DNA of 64,000 nucleotides from contig JAKQEM010000039.1 of assembly GCA_029558515.1 (NCBI GenBank), forward strand, positions 34,412-98,411. Direction: 5' to 3'. Source of the DNA: a bacterium (GTDB lineage: Bacteria > Patescibacteriota > Gracilibacteria > Peribacterales > Peribacteraceae). Below the pieces are notes generated by a model. It was given only the letters and a program-made list of their open reading frames with translations, made no database searches and was not told the origin of the DNA. The position numbers and the translations under genes were made by a program. Positions 39,308 through 48,780 of the stretch are shown here, one piece after another (the first letter of the stretch is position 1; the number at the start of each line of letters is the position of its first letter).

Positions 39308-40006
39308 ATGCATAGTTTGTGGCGCTACACGGGAGATGCTGATAGGGTGTGGGGGATGGAGAATTTTGCACCATGGTCGGCGGAGGAAGGTCTGAGTGCG
39401 GAAGTGTTCATTGCGGCGAATTTTGAGGAGAACGGGGGTTCCCAGGAAACACTCCACGATTTGGAAGCGAGCAAGGGTGTATTGGCATCTGAGGAACGGC
39501 GTACCGTAGAAGCGTATATCAACGCGTTGCGTCCCATTTATGCAGAGATGATCGTGCGGGATTTCGCCGGCAACACCGCCGGATTGTACGACGGTTCCGC
39601 CATCTATCTCGATCGTTCCGTTCCGGCGGTAGACGCTTCCGTGGAAGAGACCATCGCGCGGGCGAAGGAAGTGTACGGTCATGAGGGGTATCACCAATTG
39701 CATCGGCATACCGAACCGTTGCAGGTCATCGCGGAAACAAAAGACGATATTGCCGCGGTCATCGGTGGGGTGGAATTCACGGAAACTGCGTTGATCGAAG
39801 GTCTGACGGTGAGGGAGACGGGGGATCAATTCGTTTCAGAAGAATATCTGGAATACGAACGTATGATCGATCGGGCGGTTGCGCGTTCCGAGCGGACATT
39901 GGAGGATATCAAACACTCGGTGAACGTCACGAAAAACATTGCGGCGATTGATGATCGGGCATCACAGCGACACGACGCAGAGACGCAGTGGGCGGTATCG
40001 ATCTAA
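39308..40006 (+). CDS. putative HEXXH-containing protein
   Basis: YGHEGYHQLHRH contains HEXXH; no family recognised. Confidence 0.45.
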   Translation: MHSLWRYTGDADRVWGMENFAPWSAEEGLSAEVFIAANFEENGGSQETLHDLEASKGVLASEERRTVEAYINALRPIYAEMIVRDFAGNTAGLYDGSAIYLDRSVPAVDASVEETIARAKEVYGHEGYHQLHRHTEPLQVIAETKDDIAAVIGGVEFTETALIEGLTVRETGDQFVSEEYLEYERMIDRAVARSERTLEDIKHSVNVTKNIAAIDDRASQRHDAETQWAVSI

Positions 40007-40740
40007 TTTTCCTCGTACTGAATGCCACAGCAGCATCGGTTGCCTGCCGGAAGAGAGCGCTCTTTCTCGTGCTCAGGAAGTTGGTGCTCGCTCATTGTTT
40101 GATCTTCCCGCAGCCACTTAACGCCCCAGTACACCAGCGGCGTCACGAGAGCTGACATCAGGCACTTGAGGAGCCAGTAGGGCAGGAGCAGGCTCCAGAG
40201 GAAGGCGATGTTTTCACTCAGGCCTTTGTCGAATGCGAAGAATGCGAGCGTGAGAAAGATGGCGCTGTCCAGAAATTGCGATACCCAGTTGCTGACGTTA
40301 TTGCGGAGCCACAGCGCTTTGGCGCCCAGGGCAGAGCGGATCTTCACGAAGACGAAGAGATCGGTGAATTCCGCGAGCGCGAAGGCCATCAGGCTCGCAA
40401 ATGCCATGCGCATCGAACTGTGGAAAATCGCATCGTACGCGGCTTCGGTCGGTGCGAAACGAACGGAGGGGGGGAGGCTCGTCACGAGCCATGCGAAGAG
40501 GAAGAGGAGTGCCACGACGATGAGGCCGGAGCGGATGATGCTGCGGGTACGCTCGCGTCCGCAGACCTCGGTGACGACGTCATTGATGGAGAAGATCAGC
40601 GGAAGCGTAAAGATCGCGACGGAGGAATTGAGCGTCAGCCAATCGGTTTGGATGATGGGGAACGTTTTGGCGCCCATCAGTTCCGATACCGCGATGCAGA
40701 AGATGTACAGCGCGATGAGGAGATCAAATTTCCTCATCAT
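40003..40740 (-). CDS. queuosine precursor transporter (YhhQ/VUT family)
   Basis: SELMGAKTFPI...FSINDVVTEVCGRERTRSII...ALAEFTDLFVFVKIR...NNVSNWVSQFLDSAIFLTLAFF. Confidence 0.88.
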   Translation of the reverse strand: MMRKFDLLIALYIFCIAVSELMGAKTFPIIQTDWLTLNSSVAIFTLPLIFSINDVVTEVCGRERTRSIIRSGLIVVALLFLFAWLVTSLPPSVRFAPTEAAYDAIFHSSMRMAFASLMAFALAEFTDLFVFVKIRSALGAKALWLRNNVSNWVSQFLDSAIFLTLAFFAFDKGLSENIAFLWSLLLPYWLLKCLMSALVTPLVYWGVKWLREDQTMSEHQLPEHEKERSLPAGNRCCCGIQYEEN

Positions 40741-43157
40741 TTTCTCATGCCGGGGAAGAGCCACACCTTTTCCGCAATCGGCCATTTCGCCACCGTGCGG
40801 CTGATCCGGCGGGTGATGATCATGCCGGTGAACATGGAGACGACAACGCCGATGCCCAGTGTCACCGCAAAGCCCCGGACGATGGACGTGCCGATGATGA
40901 AGAGCAGCGCGCACGTGATGATCGTCGAAATATTGGAGTCACGAATGGAAGGCCAGGCCTTTTCAAATCCGATTTCCACCGCGGTTTTCAATGTTTTGCC
41001 GAGCTTCAGTTCCTCTTTCACGCGTTCGAAGACGAGGACGTTCGTATCCACGGCCATGCCGATGGACAGGATCAATCCCGCCGCGCCCGCGAGCGTCAGG
41101 ACGATGTACTGATCCGTGACGAGGAAGAGCGGGAGCTTCAGCAGCGCGAGGAAGATGACGGCGTAGATGGTGAGCGCAACGTTGGCGATGATACCGAGGA
41201 ATCGATAGACGAGGAGCATGTAGAGCATGACGATGAGGGCGCCGACGATGCCAGCGAGCACCGACGTCTCCAGTGCCTGTGCGCCGAGCGTGGCTTCCAC
41301 CGTGCGCTGGCCGCTTAAGTAGATGGGAGCCGGAATGGCGCCGGTGTTGAGATCGGTGGCCAGTTCCTGCGCTTCCTGGATGGTACCTGCGCCGGTGATG
41401 ACGGCCGAGCCGCCGCTGATCTCCCCCTGGACCGTGGGGGCCGAGACCAATTGTCCTCCCACGAAGATCGCGATGCGTTTGCCGACATTGTTCTTCGTCA
41501 GTTCTTGGAACATCCGTCCCCCTTCCTCATCGAAGAGAATCTGCACGACGGGCAAATTGGTGGTGGGGTCGAGGGTGACGGCGGCGGAACGGAAGTGGGT
41601 TCCGGTGAGGGCGGTGTCTTTCCAGCCGGTCGGTTGCAGGGAGAAGAAGAGCAGACGCAGCGTGATCGCCTCTTCCATGCGTTGGACCAGTCCTTGCTCC
41701 AGACGTGTTTTCAGGGCGGCTGCACGGTTTTCACTGTCCGTGCCCGAGAGGGTGAGAGCGTCATAGGAGGCGATGTCCGCGGAGGTTTCCGGGGCTTTGT
41801 CGACGCGAATCAGATGGTAGCCGAAGGGAGTTTCCACCGGGTCGCTGATGACGCCGGGTTCCGCTGTGAAAGCGATGTCCTCGAACGCAGGGACGAGTTC
41901 GCCCCGCGCGATGGCCCCCAGACTGCCGGCGTTCTCCGCCGAGGGTCCGTCGGATTCCGCGCGTGCCAGGTCTTCGAAGACAGCGCCGTCATCGAGATGT
42001 CTTTTGAGTTCCTGCGCGCGCAGCAAGGCTTCTTCCTTGGTGCGCAGCACGTCGGACGTCGCGGCATTGGCACCGGAGAAGGCCACCAGGATGTGACTGG
42101 TTTCCACGCGTTCGCGCCCCTTGGTGAAGGAGCGCAGGAAGAGAAGTTTGGCCGTGCCGTCTTCCAGTGTCGCAACTCCGAGGCTTCCCGGTTCCATGCT
42201 GCGCAGCGTGCCGATGAGCCTGCTCGATGTCAGCATGTCCAATGATTGATCGTTTTCCACGGAAGCGACGGCTCCCGTCTCCGTCTCCGCAAGCAACGCA
42301 AACGCGGCAGCCGCTTCCAGAACCGTGCGTCCCGTCAGGCTCTTGGGCGCGACGACTTCCGCGAGGAAGATACCGGGGATCTGCTGTTCCACGGGTTGCT
42401 GCTCCTCATTGAGGGCCTGGACGGTCAGTGTTCCTTCCCGTCGCACGACGCCCGTGTTCTCCGTTGCGTCCCATACGGTTTCGAGTCCTTCGGGCAGCGT
42501 ATCGCGGAAGAATGCCCGGCGGTCTTCAAAACCCATGCCGAGGTTGCCGCCGATGTCCTGCCCGATGACGGCGAGACTCACGCCGCTCTGCGTGATGCGG
42601 CGCATGGCATCATCGGCGCGCGCGCGGACGGAAGCTTCATACTCCTCGGTTGCTTCCGTGAACTCTTCCTTGAATTCCAGTTGGATGGTTTTGCCGACCG
42701 TATCGATGCACTCCTGCACGTCGATGACACCGGGGCACTCCACGAGGAGATGCTTCTCCTTGCCGATGTAGGACGGTGTGATGACGGCCTCACTCACGCC
42801 CAGTGCGTTGATGCGTCGTTCCAGCACGGTGCGAATGGCTTCAACGATATTCTGGCTCTGCGTTTCGACGATCTGCCGTTCCAGACGCAGCTGCGCAATG
42901 CGGTCTCCCGAGCCGTTCGCTGCTTCCAACGTGGCGATCTCTTCATCGATGCGTCGCAGCTGTTCTTGGATCTCCTGTTCCGAGATGCGGAAATCCAGCT
43001 GCGTGCCCCCCGCGAGATCCAGCCCCAGGTGCAGCCCGGGGTTGAGCCAGGCGGGTGCCCATCCCTGTTTCCAGTCATCCGGCAGTGCGATGACGAGGAT
43101 GAAAGCGGCGATGACGGCGATGAGGATCGGTTTGAGTGCGGCGGAACGGGAAGTCAT
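40737..43157 (-). CDS. secD: protein translocase subunit SecD with inserted PpiC-type (parvulin) domain
   Basis: GLHLGLDLAGGTQLDFRI, GGSAVITGAGTIQEAQELATDLNTGAIPAPI, GMAVDTNVLVFERVKEEL; parvulin motifs SHILVAF..FEDLARAESDGPSAENAGSLGAIARGELVPAFEDIAF..PVETPFGYHLIRV. Confidence 0.9.
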   Translation of the reverse strand: MTSRSAALKPILIAVIAAFILVIALPDDWKQGWAPAWLNPGLHLGLDLAGGTQLDFRISEQEIQEQLRRIDEEIATLEAANGSGDRIAQLRLERQIVETQSQNIVEAIRTVLERRINALGVSEAVITPSYIGKEKHLLVECPGVIDVQECIDTVGKTIQLEFKEEFTEATEEYEASVRARADDAMRRITQSGVSLAVIGQDIGGNLGMGFEDRRAFFRDTLPEGLETVWDATENTGVVRREGTLTVQALNEEQQPVEQQIPGIFLAEVVAPKSLTGRTVLEAAAAFALLAETETGAVASVENDQSLDMLTSSRLIGTLRSMEPGSLGVATLEDGTAKLLFLRSFTKGRERVETSHILVAFSGANAATSDVLRTKEEALLRAQELKRHLDDGAVFEDLARAESDGPSAENAGSLGAIARGELVPAFEDIAFTAEPGVISDPVETPFGYHLIRVDKAPETSADIASYDALTLSGTDSENRAAALKTRLEQGLVQRMEEAITLRLLFFSLQPTGWKDTALTGTHFRSAAVTLDPTTNLPVVQILFDEEGGRMFQELTKNNVGKRIAIFVGGQLVSAPTVQGEISGGSAVITGAGTIQEAQELATDLNTGAIPAPIYLSGQRTVEATLGAQALETSVLAGIVGALIVMLYMLLVYRFLGIIANVALTIYAVIFLALLKLPLFLVTDQYIVLTLAGAAGLILSIGMAVDTNVLVFERVKEELKLGKTLKTAVEIGFEKAWPSIRDSNISTIITCALLFIIGTSIVRGFAVTLGIGVVVSMFTGMIITRRISRTVAKWPIAEKVWLFPGMRK

Positions 43158-43831
43158 GGGAGTGAGGGGAGAGAGGAGGTCGGCGTGAAGGTGACATGCG
43201 CGCCGACGATGACATCGTCGGCGAAGATGTCCGCGAGTACGGGGTCCGGGATCCCGCGAATGGTGATATCAGTGGAGTCGGTCGCGGCTGCGGGGAGCAC
43301 GCCCATGAGGACGTCCCGGACGAACACCCCGATGGTGTTGCCCTTCTCCGCCGTCATCAGCGCCTGCATTTTCCCCCGTCCGATTTCCGTAAAAAGAATG
43401 CGTATCGCGCCCTTCCCCTCACTGTCCTGCGCTGATTCCACCCAGTCGACATCCTCTTCCGTGATATCCGTGAGGCGGAAGCCGCCCTGCCCCTCCACGG
43501 TGACGTCGGCTTCCTCCGCGGGAGCCCCGGCCATCACGCGCAGAGAGAACGGCCGGGTGAGCTGCTCGGAGAGGAGTGCGATGGTGGCGGGATCATCGAC
43601 CTGTACATCGATGGCTATGGCACCCTCCTCCTGGCGGAGCGTCTGTTCGAGCATCGGCACTTGCATGCTCTGGATGCGTCGTTCGATCACGCGCATCGCC
43701 GCGAGACTCAACGCTTCCTGCCGGGTCGGTTCCTCCGTGTCCATCGTGAGATCATACGAGCCCGTCACCGCCTCGCCGGAGCAAGCCGTGAGGAATAGGA
43801 GGACGCCGAAGAAGGCTACGGGGCGTTTCAT
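43154..43831 (-). CDS. lipoprotein with SecD P1-head-like region
   Basis: Lipobox LLFLTAC; ILFTEIGRGKMQALMTAEKGNTIGVFVRDVLMGVLPAA parallels SecD ILFDEEGGRMFQELTKNNVGKRIAIFVGGQLVSAPTV. Confidence 0.65.
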   Translation of the reverse strand: MKRPVAFFGVLLFLTACSGEAVTGSYDLTMDTEEPTRQEALSLAAMRVIERRIQSMQVPMLEQTLRQEEGAIAIDVQVDDPATIALLSEQLTRPFSLRVMAGAPAEEADVTVEGQGGFRLTDITEEDVDWVESAQDSEGKGAIRILFTEIGRGKMQALMTAEKGNTIGVFVRDVLMGVLPAAATDSTDITIRGIPDPVLADIFADDVIVGAHVTFTPTSSLPSLP

Positions 43832-44781
43832 GGGAGGTGCCGAGTGTAGAGTAACCGTGTACCCGCCCGCAACATCTTGCCTGTCAGGTCTATACCCTTC
43901 AGGACGCAGCCATCATCGATGACGCAGTCCTCGATGACGCAGTCCTGAAACACGACGGTATTGCGCAGCGTGCCGCCGATCACACGGGAATTGCGGCCCA
44001 GCACGACAGATCCTTCCATCCGAGTATCTTGGGAGTGAGCATGTTCTCCGTACAGCGCGTGCGGGCCGACGAGCGCTTGCGTCGCCTGCACATACGACGC
44101 AAACGAGCCGATGTCGAACCACGGCGCGCGGAACGTCCTGCAATCCACGTCGATGTTGCGGCGCAGGCACTCTTCGAAGAGTCCGCCGATGTTATCCGGT
44201 TTGCGTTGTGCGTAGACGATCAAGAGAGGGAGCACGCGCGCCGGGATCACCGAACAGCCGGTGCTCACGATGCTGCTCCTCGGTTCCGACGGCTTCTCCT
44301 CAAATCCGATGACGCGCCGTCCGTCTTCGTCCAGTACCACCGTCCCGAAGGCGCTCGCTTTGGCGCGATCTCCCAGATCGACGGCGGCGAGGAGCGGCGT
44401 GCGTGGGCGGAAGGCGGCGAGGAACGTCTCGAAATCAAATCCGCAGTAGTTGTCTCCTGCAAGCAGCAGGATGTCGTCTTGGATGCCCTCGCGCGTGATC
44501 CACTGCGAGAGCGCCCCGAGGGCGCCCAGCTTATCGTCATCACTCTTCGTTTCTTCGATGCGGATGGAGAGAGCAGACTGGTGCAGTGTGCGCGCCCATT
44601 CTTCAAATGCCTCGCGGAAGACGGCATTGGTGCTGACGGTGACAGGGAGATCGTGCGGCAGTCGCCGGACCAGATGTGTCAGGAGGGGAACCCCCGCGAG
44701 GGGCAGCAGCGGTTTGGCGCGCTTTTCCGTGAGGGGCCACAGACGTGTGGCGTAGCCGCCGGCGAGGATGAAGCAGCGCAC
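43828..44781 (-). CDS. sugar-nucleotide nucleotidyltransferase
   Basis: FILAGGYATRLWPLTEKRAKPLLPLAGVPLL; C-terminal left-handed helix-like region. Confidence 0.88.
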   Translation of the reverse strand: MRCFILAGGYATRLWPLTEKRAKPLLPLAGVPLLTHLVRRLPHDLPVTVSTNAVFREAFEEWARTLHQSALSIRIEETKSDDDKLGALGALSQWITREGIQDDILLLAGDNYCGFDFETFLAAFRPRTPLLAAVDLGDRAKASAFGTVVLDEDGRRVIGFEEKPSEPRSSIVSTGCSVIPARVLPLLIVYAQRKPDNIGGLFEECLRRNIDVDCRTFRAPWFDIGSFASYVQATQALVGPHALYGEHAHSQDTRMEGSVVLGRNSRVIGGTLRNTVVFQDCVIEDCVIDDGCVLKGIDLTGKMLRAGTRLLYTRHLP

Positions 44782-44797
44782 GAGAGGAAGAATACAC

Positions 44798-45385
44798 TCA
44801 TCTCAAACCCTCCGTCACCGCTACCCGTGCAGGTCTTCTGCGAATGCCGAGCACCGATCCCCCTGCCGAGGATGCGGCGGAGGCGGCAGACACTGCGGAG
44901 GACGTTGCGCCGGCCATCGCGACTGTTTCGGCATTCTCACATCCGCTGTCGGCGGGGCCTTGCTCCAGGTAATCGGCGAGCACCCTGACGCGTCCCGCTT
45001 GTTGATAGATGCGGTATCCCGTGTAGTCTGGATTCGCTTCCCTGCCGTCGAATGCGATGCAGGAGACGTAGACGGGAACCAGGGCGTCGATCGTGATGCA
45101 GCCGATGTTCGTTTTCCCGTAACGACAAATCGGTTTGGCATTGGCTTCCCCCTCCGGAATGGCGGCGGAGGCGGCGGCGTACTCCCCTTCATCTATCAGG
45201 TACTGGTACTGCGCTTTTTCGGTTTCGCGCATGACGCTTCTGCGCTCCGTATCTTGCGTTTTTCCCAATTGCTCAAAAGGATTGACCGCCATGATGACGA
45301 TGCCCGCCACTACGCCGATGACGCCGATGACGAGCAGCAGTTCGATGAGCGTGAAGCCCGCATGCATGGTTCGCATGGTTCGCAT
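44798..45385 (-). CDS. type IV pilin-like (prepilin) protein
   Basis: HAGFTLIELLLVIGVIGVVAGIVIMAV class III signal; start choice uncertain (tandem ATGCGAACC codons). Confidence 0.85.
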   Translation of the reverse strand: MRTMRTMHAGFTLIELLLVIGVIGVVAGIVIMAVNPFEQLGKTQDTERRSVMRETEKAQYQYLIDEGEYAAASAAIPEGEANAKPICRYGKTNIGCITIDALVPVYVSCIAFDGREANPDYTGYRIYQQAGRVRVLADYLEQGPADSGCENAETVAMAGATSSAVSAASAASSAGGSVLGIRRRPARVAVTEGLR

Positions 45386-45428
45386 GGTGCGTGTCCGTAT
45401 CGTACGTGTCAAGAAAGGGGAGGAGCCG

Positions 45429-46232
45429 TCACTGGAAAAACCAAGCCCATCGTGCTGTTTTCGGTCGCACCACCGTCAATGGATGTCCTTCCAGCGTTTC
45501 GACCCGTTCATCGCGTTCCACGATGCCCAGGACCGAAGGGAGCAGCATGTAGGTGACCGCGTGATTGCGGCAGGCGCCGATCAGGTTGAGGGATTGTTCC
45601 AAGTCGCTGCACTGGATGAGGTGGGTGATCTTGCGGCCGATCAGGACATCTTCGAGCTTGTTCAGTTTGCCTGCAACCGGCACCCCCTCGATTTCCGTCT
45701 CGGACGTGCCTCGACCATCCAGAATCGCGACCGGCGTCAGCGGATTACTCTTGTGCTGCAAGGTCTTGATCAACGCTTTCGCTTCGCGCGTGGCGCCGAT
45801 GATGAGCGTCGGATAGACGGGGGGGCTGCGTCGCAGCATCCGCCGCATCCATCGCTCGAAGAGCACATGCCAGCCCCAGACGGGGACCGTGCTCAGCGCG
45901 AGTGCATAGAGCAGCAGGAGTCGACTGAAGAAGAGTCCGTAGAGGAAGTAGTAGCCCAGTGCGAAGAGCGCCGTGCTCATGATGCCGGCGTAGAGAATGT
46001 ACATGCCTGTTCGCAGGTTTCTCTGGTTGCGCATCAGTGCGAATGTGCGCGTCAGCAGCAGTGTCAGTATCCAGAACGGTGAGACGAGCAGGGCGATGGT
46101 GAAGAACGCTTGAAACGGAAAGACCGTGGAGAACACCCAGCCCACCCGCAGGAAGTACGCGAGTGCGTAGGCCCCCAGAAAGAGTGCACTGTCCGTGAGG
46201 AGCCAGAGAATGAGGAAGAGGGAACGGCGCAT
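45429..46232 (-). CDS. polyprenyl glycosylphosphotransferase-like protein lacking the C-terminal sugar transferase domain
   Basis: N-terminal TM helices and nucleotide-binding-like LIIGATREAKALIKTLQHK; ORF stops before a transferase domain. Confidence 0.7.
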   Translation of the reverse strand: MRRSLFLILWLLTDSALFLGAYALAYFLRVGWVFSTVFPFQAFFTIALLVSPFWILTLLLTRTFALMRNQRNLRTGMYILYAGIMSTALFALGYYFLYGLFFSRLLLLYALALSTVPVWGWHVLFERWMRRMLRRSPPVYPTLIIGATREAKALIKTLQHKSNPLTPVAILDGRGTSETEIEGVPVAGKLNKLEDVLIGRKITHLIQCSDLEQSLNLIGACRNHAVTYMLLPSVLGIVERDERVETLEGHPLTVVRPKTARWAWFFQ

Positions 46233-46238
46233 GACGGA

Positions 46239-46326
46239 AGTATAGAGTATGCGGTATGGAGTATGGCATATAATTCATGACCATACCCAATTCCCAATAC
46301 TCAATACTCAATACTCAATACTCAAC
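46239..46326. repeat. heptad arrays (GAGTATG / AATACTC) around a gene junction
   Basis: AGTATAGAGTATGCGGTATGGAGTATGG ... CCATACCCAATTCCCAATACTCAATACTCAATACTCAATACTCAA. Confidence 0.9.
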
Positions 46327-47177
46327 TTCGTAATATCCCACGGAATCGCCGCATCCATCACGTACGTACTGGTTGCCAGAGCGTTCTCCTGCAGGGGCAC
46401 ATAGGCTTCCATCCACGCGAGTTTGGCGGCGATGGCGGCGTTTGTTTTGGCACGTTCTCGCAGCAGTTCCCTATGGAGCACGTAGGCGGCAAAACTTTCG
46501 GAGAAGTCCTCAAAGGCATCGGTCTTGGCGTATCCGGAAACGAAGTCCTGCGAGAGCGCACGTTCATGCAGCACGTTTTCGTTTTCCCAGGAAATGGCGA
46601 AGAAGGCCGCTGCGGGACTATCAACGAAGAAGCGGTCGCGCCCGTCCAGAAAGGCGCTGTTGCCGGATGCCCGCGTCCCCGTGAGATTGCCGTGCGTCAC
46701 GTGGCCGCACTCGTGCACCAGGAGCGACAAGAACTCTTCATCCGATACCGAACCGTCCAGAATGATCGTCGTCTTGCCCCCCAGTCCCCGCTGGCGGGCG
46801 TTCTCGTAGAGCACGAAGAAATGTTGCAAGTTTGTCCGGCAGTGCGGCGGCAGCGTCATGAGAACGCGCTGCGCGATCAGGCGGTGATGGGGTCGGATGT
46901 CTTGCTGGTCGACGATGGGCAGGAGCGCAGGCCCGGCCCGGGTGCTTGTCTTCGCCAGGACCGTGCTTTGGGAGGTGATGCGCTTCTGTTTGAGAACAGA
47001 GGGGAAGGGACGGGTGCGGGGGAGGGGGAGAGGACGTCTGTCCGCCGCTTCCTGCAGTCCGATGACGGACCATTGTCTTGCCGACGTTTGCATCCATGGT
47101 ACACTTGCAGACAGAAGAACCAGGGCGGTGGGAACGCCGATAGCGCAGGCGATGACGGCGGAATGTCGTCTGTTCAT
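46308..47177 (-). CDS. putative HEXXH zinc metallopeptidase, membrane-anchored
   Basis: N-terminal hydrophobic segment; LLVHECGHVTHG; downstream ESFAAYVLH. Confidence 0.6.
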   Translation of the reverse strand: MNRRHSAVIACAIGVPTALVLLSASVPWMQTSARQWSVIGLQEAADRRPLPLPRTRPFPSVLKQKRITSQSTVLAKTSTRAGPALLPIVDQQDIRPHHRLIAQRVLMTLPPHCRTNLQHFFVLYENARQRGLGGKTTIILDGSVSDEEFLSLLVHECGHVTHGNLTGTRASGNSAFLDGRDRFFVDSPAAAFFAISWENENVLHERALSQDFVSGYAKTDAFEDFSESFAAYVLHRELLRERAKTNAAIAAKLAWMEAYVPLQENALATSTYVMDAAIPWDITKLSIEY

Positions 47178-47225
47178 AGTTGAGCAGTTGGCAAAAGGTA
47201 CGATTTATAACATTTATTCATTAGC

Positions 47226-48677
47226 ATGTCAACACTTGCTTCGAGTACGGTCCGTAACGGACAGCAACTCGTCCTCACCATCGAGAAATTGACTCATGGC
47301 GGCGCCGGTCTGGCCTTCGTCGACGGTTTGCCCGTCTTCGTCCCCGGCGCCGTTCCCGGTCAGCAGGTGGAAGTGACCATTCTCAAGCATCGGGGCAACT
47401 ACGCCGAAGCCAGGCAGGATCGCGTCGTTCGTCGCGCCATCGACGAAATTCCCGCCCGCTGCCAGCACATGCACGAGTGCGGCGGCTGCAGCTGGCAGAA
47501 TCTCCCGTACAACAAGCAGCTCACCTACAAGGAGGAGATCGTTCGCGAGACGCTTGCGCACCTCACGCCCGTCGATGAGGAACTGCGTCGTCAGTTGCCC
47601 GGACGCGTGCTGAAGATCATCCCCAGCCCGCAGGTGTTTCACTACCGCAATAAGCTGGAACTTTCCTTTGGGTTCTCCACCATGCGGACCGAGGACCGAG
47701 ACGGCAAGCGTATCTACTTCGATGAGGATCCTACGATCGGATTTCACCGCCCTCATGACTGGGCGACCGTACTGCCCGTCGGCGAGTGCCATCTGTACGA
47801 TGAGCAGAGTGCGTCCCTCCTGGCGGATATTCGCCGCTTTCTGCAGGAATCACGTCTATCCGTCTACAATCCCAAGATTCACAAAGGCTTGCTGCGGTCC
47901 CTCCTTCTGCGACGGGGCGTGCATACGGACGAGCACATGCTCTGCTTCATCGTCAATGCGCGGAAGAAGGAACTCGAACCGCTCTTCCAGCACTTCATGC
48001 GCTTCGGCGGGCGGGCGGGATTGAAGAGTTTGCTCGTGGTGGAGCACACCGGCATCGGCGACAAGCCCGAGCAGCCCGTCATCCATGCGCTCCTCGGAAA
48101 GCCGTTCATCACGGAGCGCCTCTTCGATCTTTCCTTCGACATCTCCCCGTTCTCCTTCTTCCAGACCAATACGTTGGGTGCGGAGAAGCTGTACCAGGCC
48201 ATTTCTGCCGGAGCGGATCTGCGACGCACGGACACCGTTTTAGACGCCTACTGCGGCATGGGCACCATCGGGCAGTATCTGGCGCGGTACTGCGAGAAGG
48301 TCGTCGGCATCGAGAGCCACCCCTCCGCCGTGGAAGATGCGCTGACGTCCAGCGGCAAGAATCGCATCGCCAATATCAGCTTCTACAAAGGTCGAACCGA
48401 ACAGATCCTCCGCGATCAGCTCAAGCCCGGCGGCAAGTACGCGTTCGATGTCATCGTCGTGGATCCTCCCCGCGCAGGACTGCATCCGCAGGCGTTGCAG
48501 GCGATGATCGCGCACGCCCCCCGTTCCATCGTGTACGTTTCCTGCAACACGGCGACGCTCGCGCGGGATATGGGCGGCTTCCTGAAAGCCGGCTGGGAAC
48601 TCCGCACCGTGCAGCCCGTCGACATGTTCCCGCACACCCCGCACATCGAGACGGTGAGCGTGCTGGAGAGGAAGTGA
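47226..48677 (+). CDS. 23S rRNA (uracil-5-)-methyltransferase, RlmD/RumA-like
   Basis: TRAM-like N-terminus, CQHMHECGGCSWQNLPYNKQ Fe-S cysteines, VLDAYCGMGTIGQYLA, VVDPPRAGLHPQALQ, IVYVSCNTATLARD. Confidence 0.92.
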   Translation: MSTLASSTVRNGQQLVLTIEKLTHGGAGLAFVDGLPVFVPGAVPGQQVEVTILKHRGNYAEARQDRVVRRAIDEIPARCQHMHECGGCSWQNLPYNKQLTYKEEIVRETLAHLTPVDEELRRQLPGRVLKIIPSPQVFHYRNKLELSFGFSTMRTEDRDGKRIYFDEDPTIGFHRPHDWATVLPVGECHLYDEQSASLLADIRRFLQESRLSVYNPKIHKGLLRSLLLRRGVHTDEHMLCFIVNARKKELEPLFQHFMRFGGRAGLKSLLVVEHTGIGDKPEQPVIHALLGKPFITERLFDLSFDISPFSFFQTNTLGAEKLYQAISAGADLRRTDTVLDAYCGMGTIGQYLARYCEKVVGIESHPSAVEDALTSSGKNRIANISFYKGRTEQILRDQLKPGGKYAFDVIVVDPPRAGLHPQALQAMIAHAPRSIVYVSCNTATLARDMGGFLKAGWELRTVQPVDMFPHTPHIETVSVLERK

Positions 48678-48780
48678 GCGGGCGTGTATCGTGCGATGAT
48701 GCGCAAGGACGCAGTCAGGCAGTGCATGCACATGCATAACGATAATTATTTATTGACTAACGATAAATACTGGATATGAT

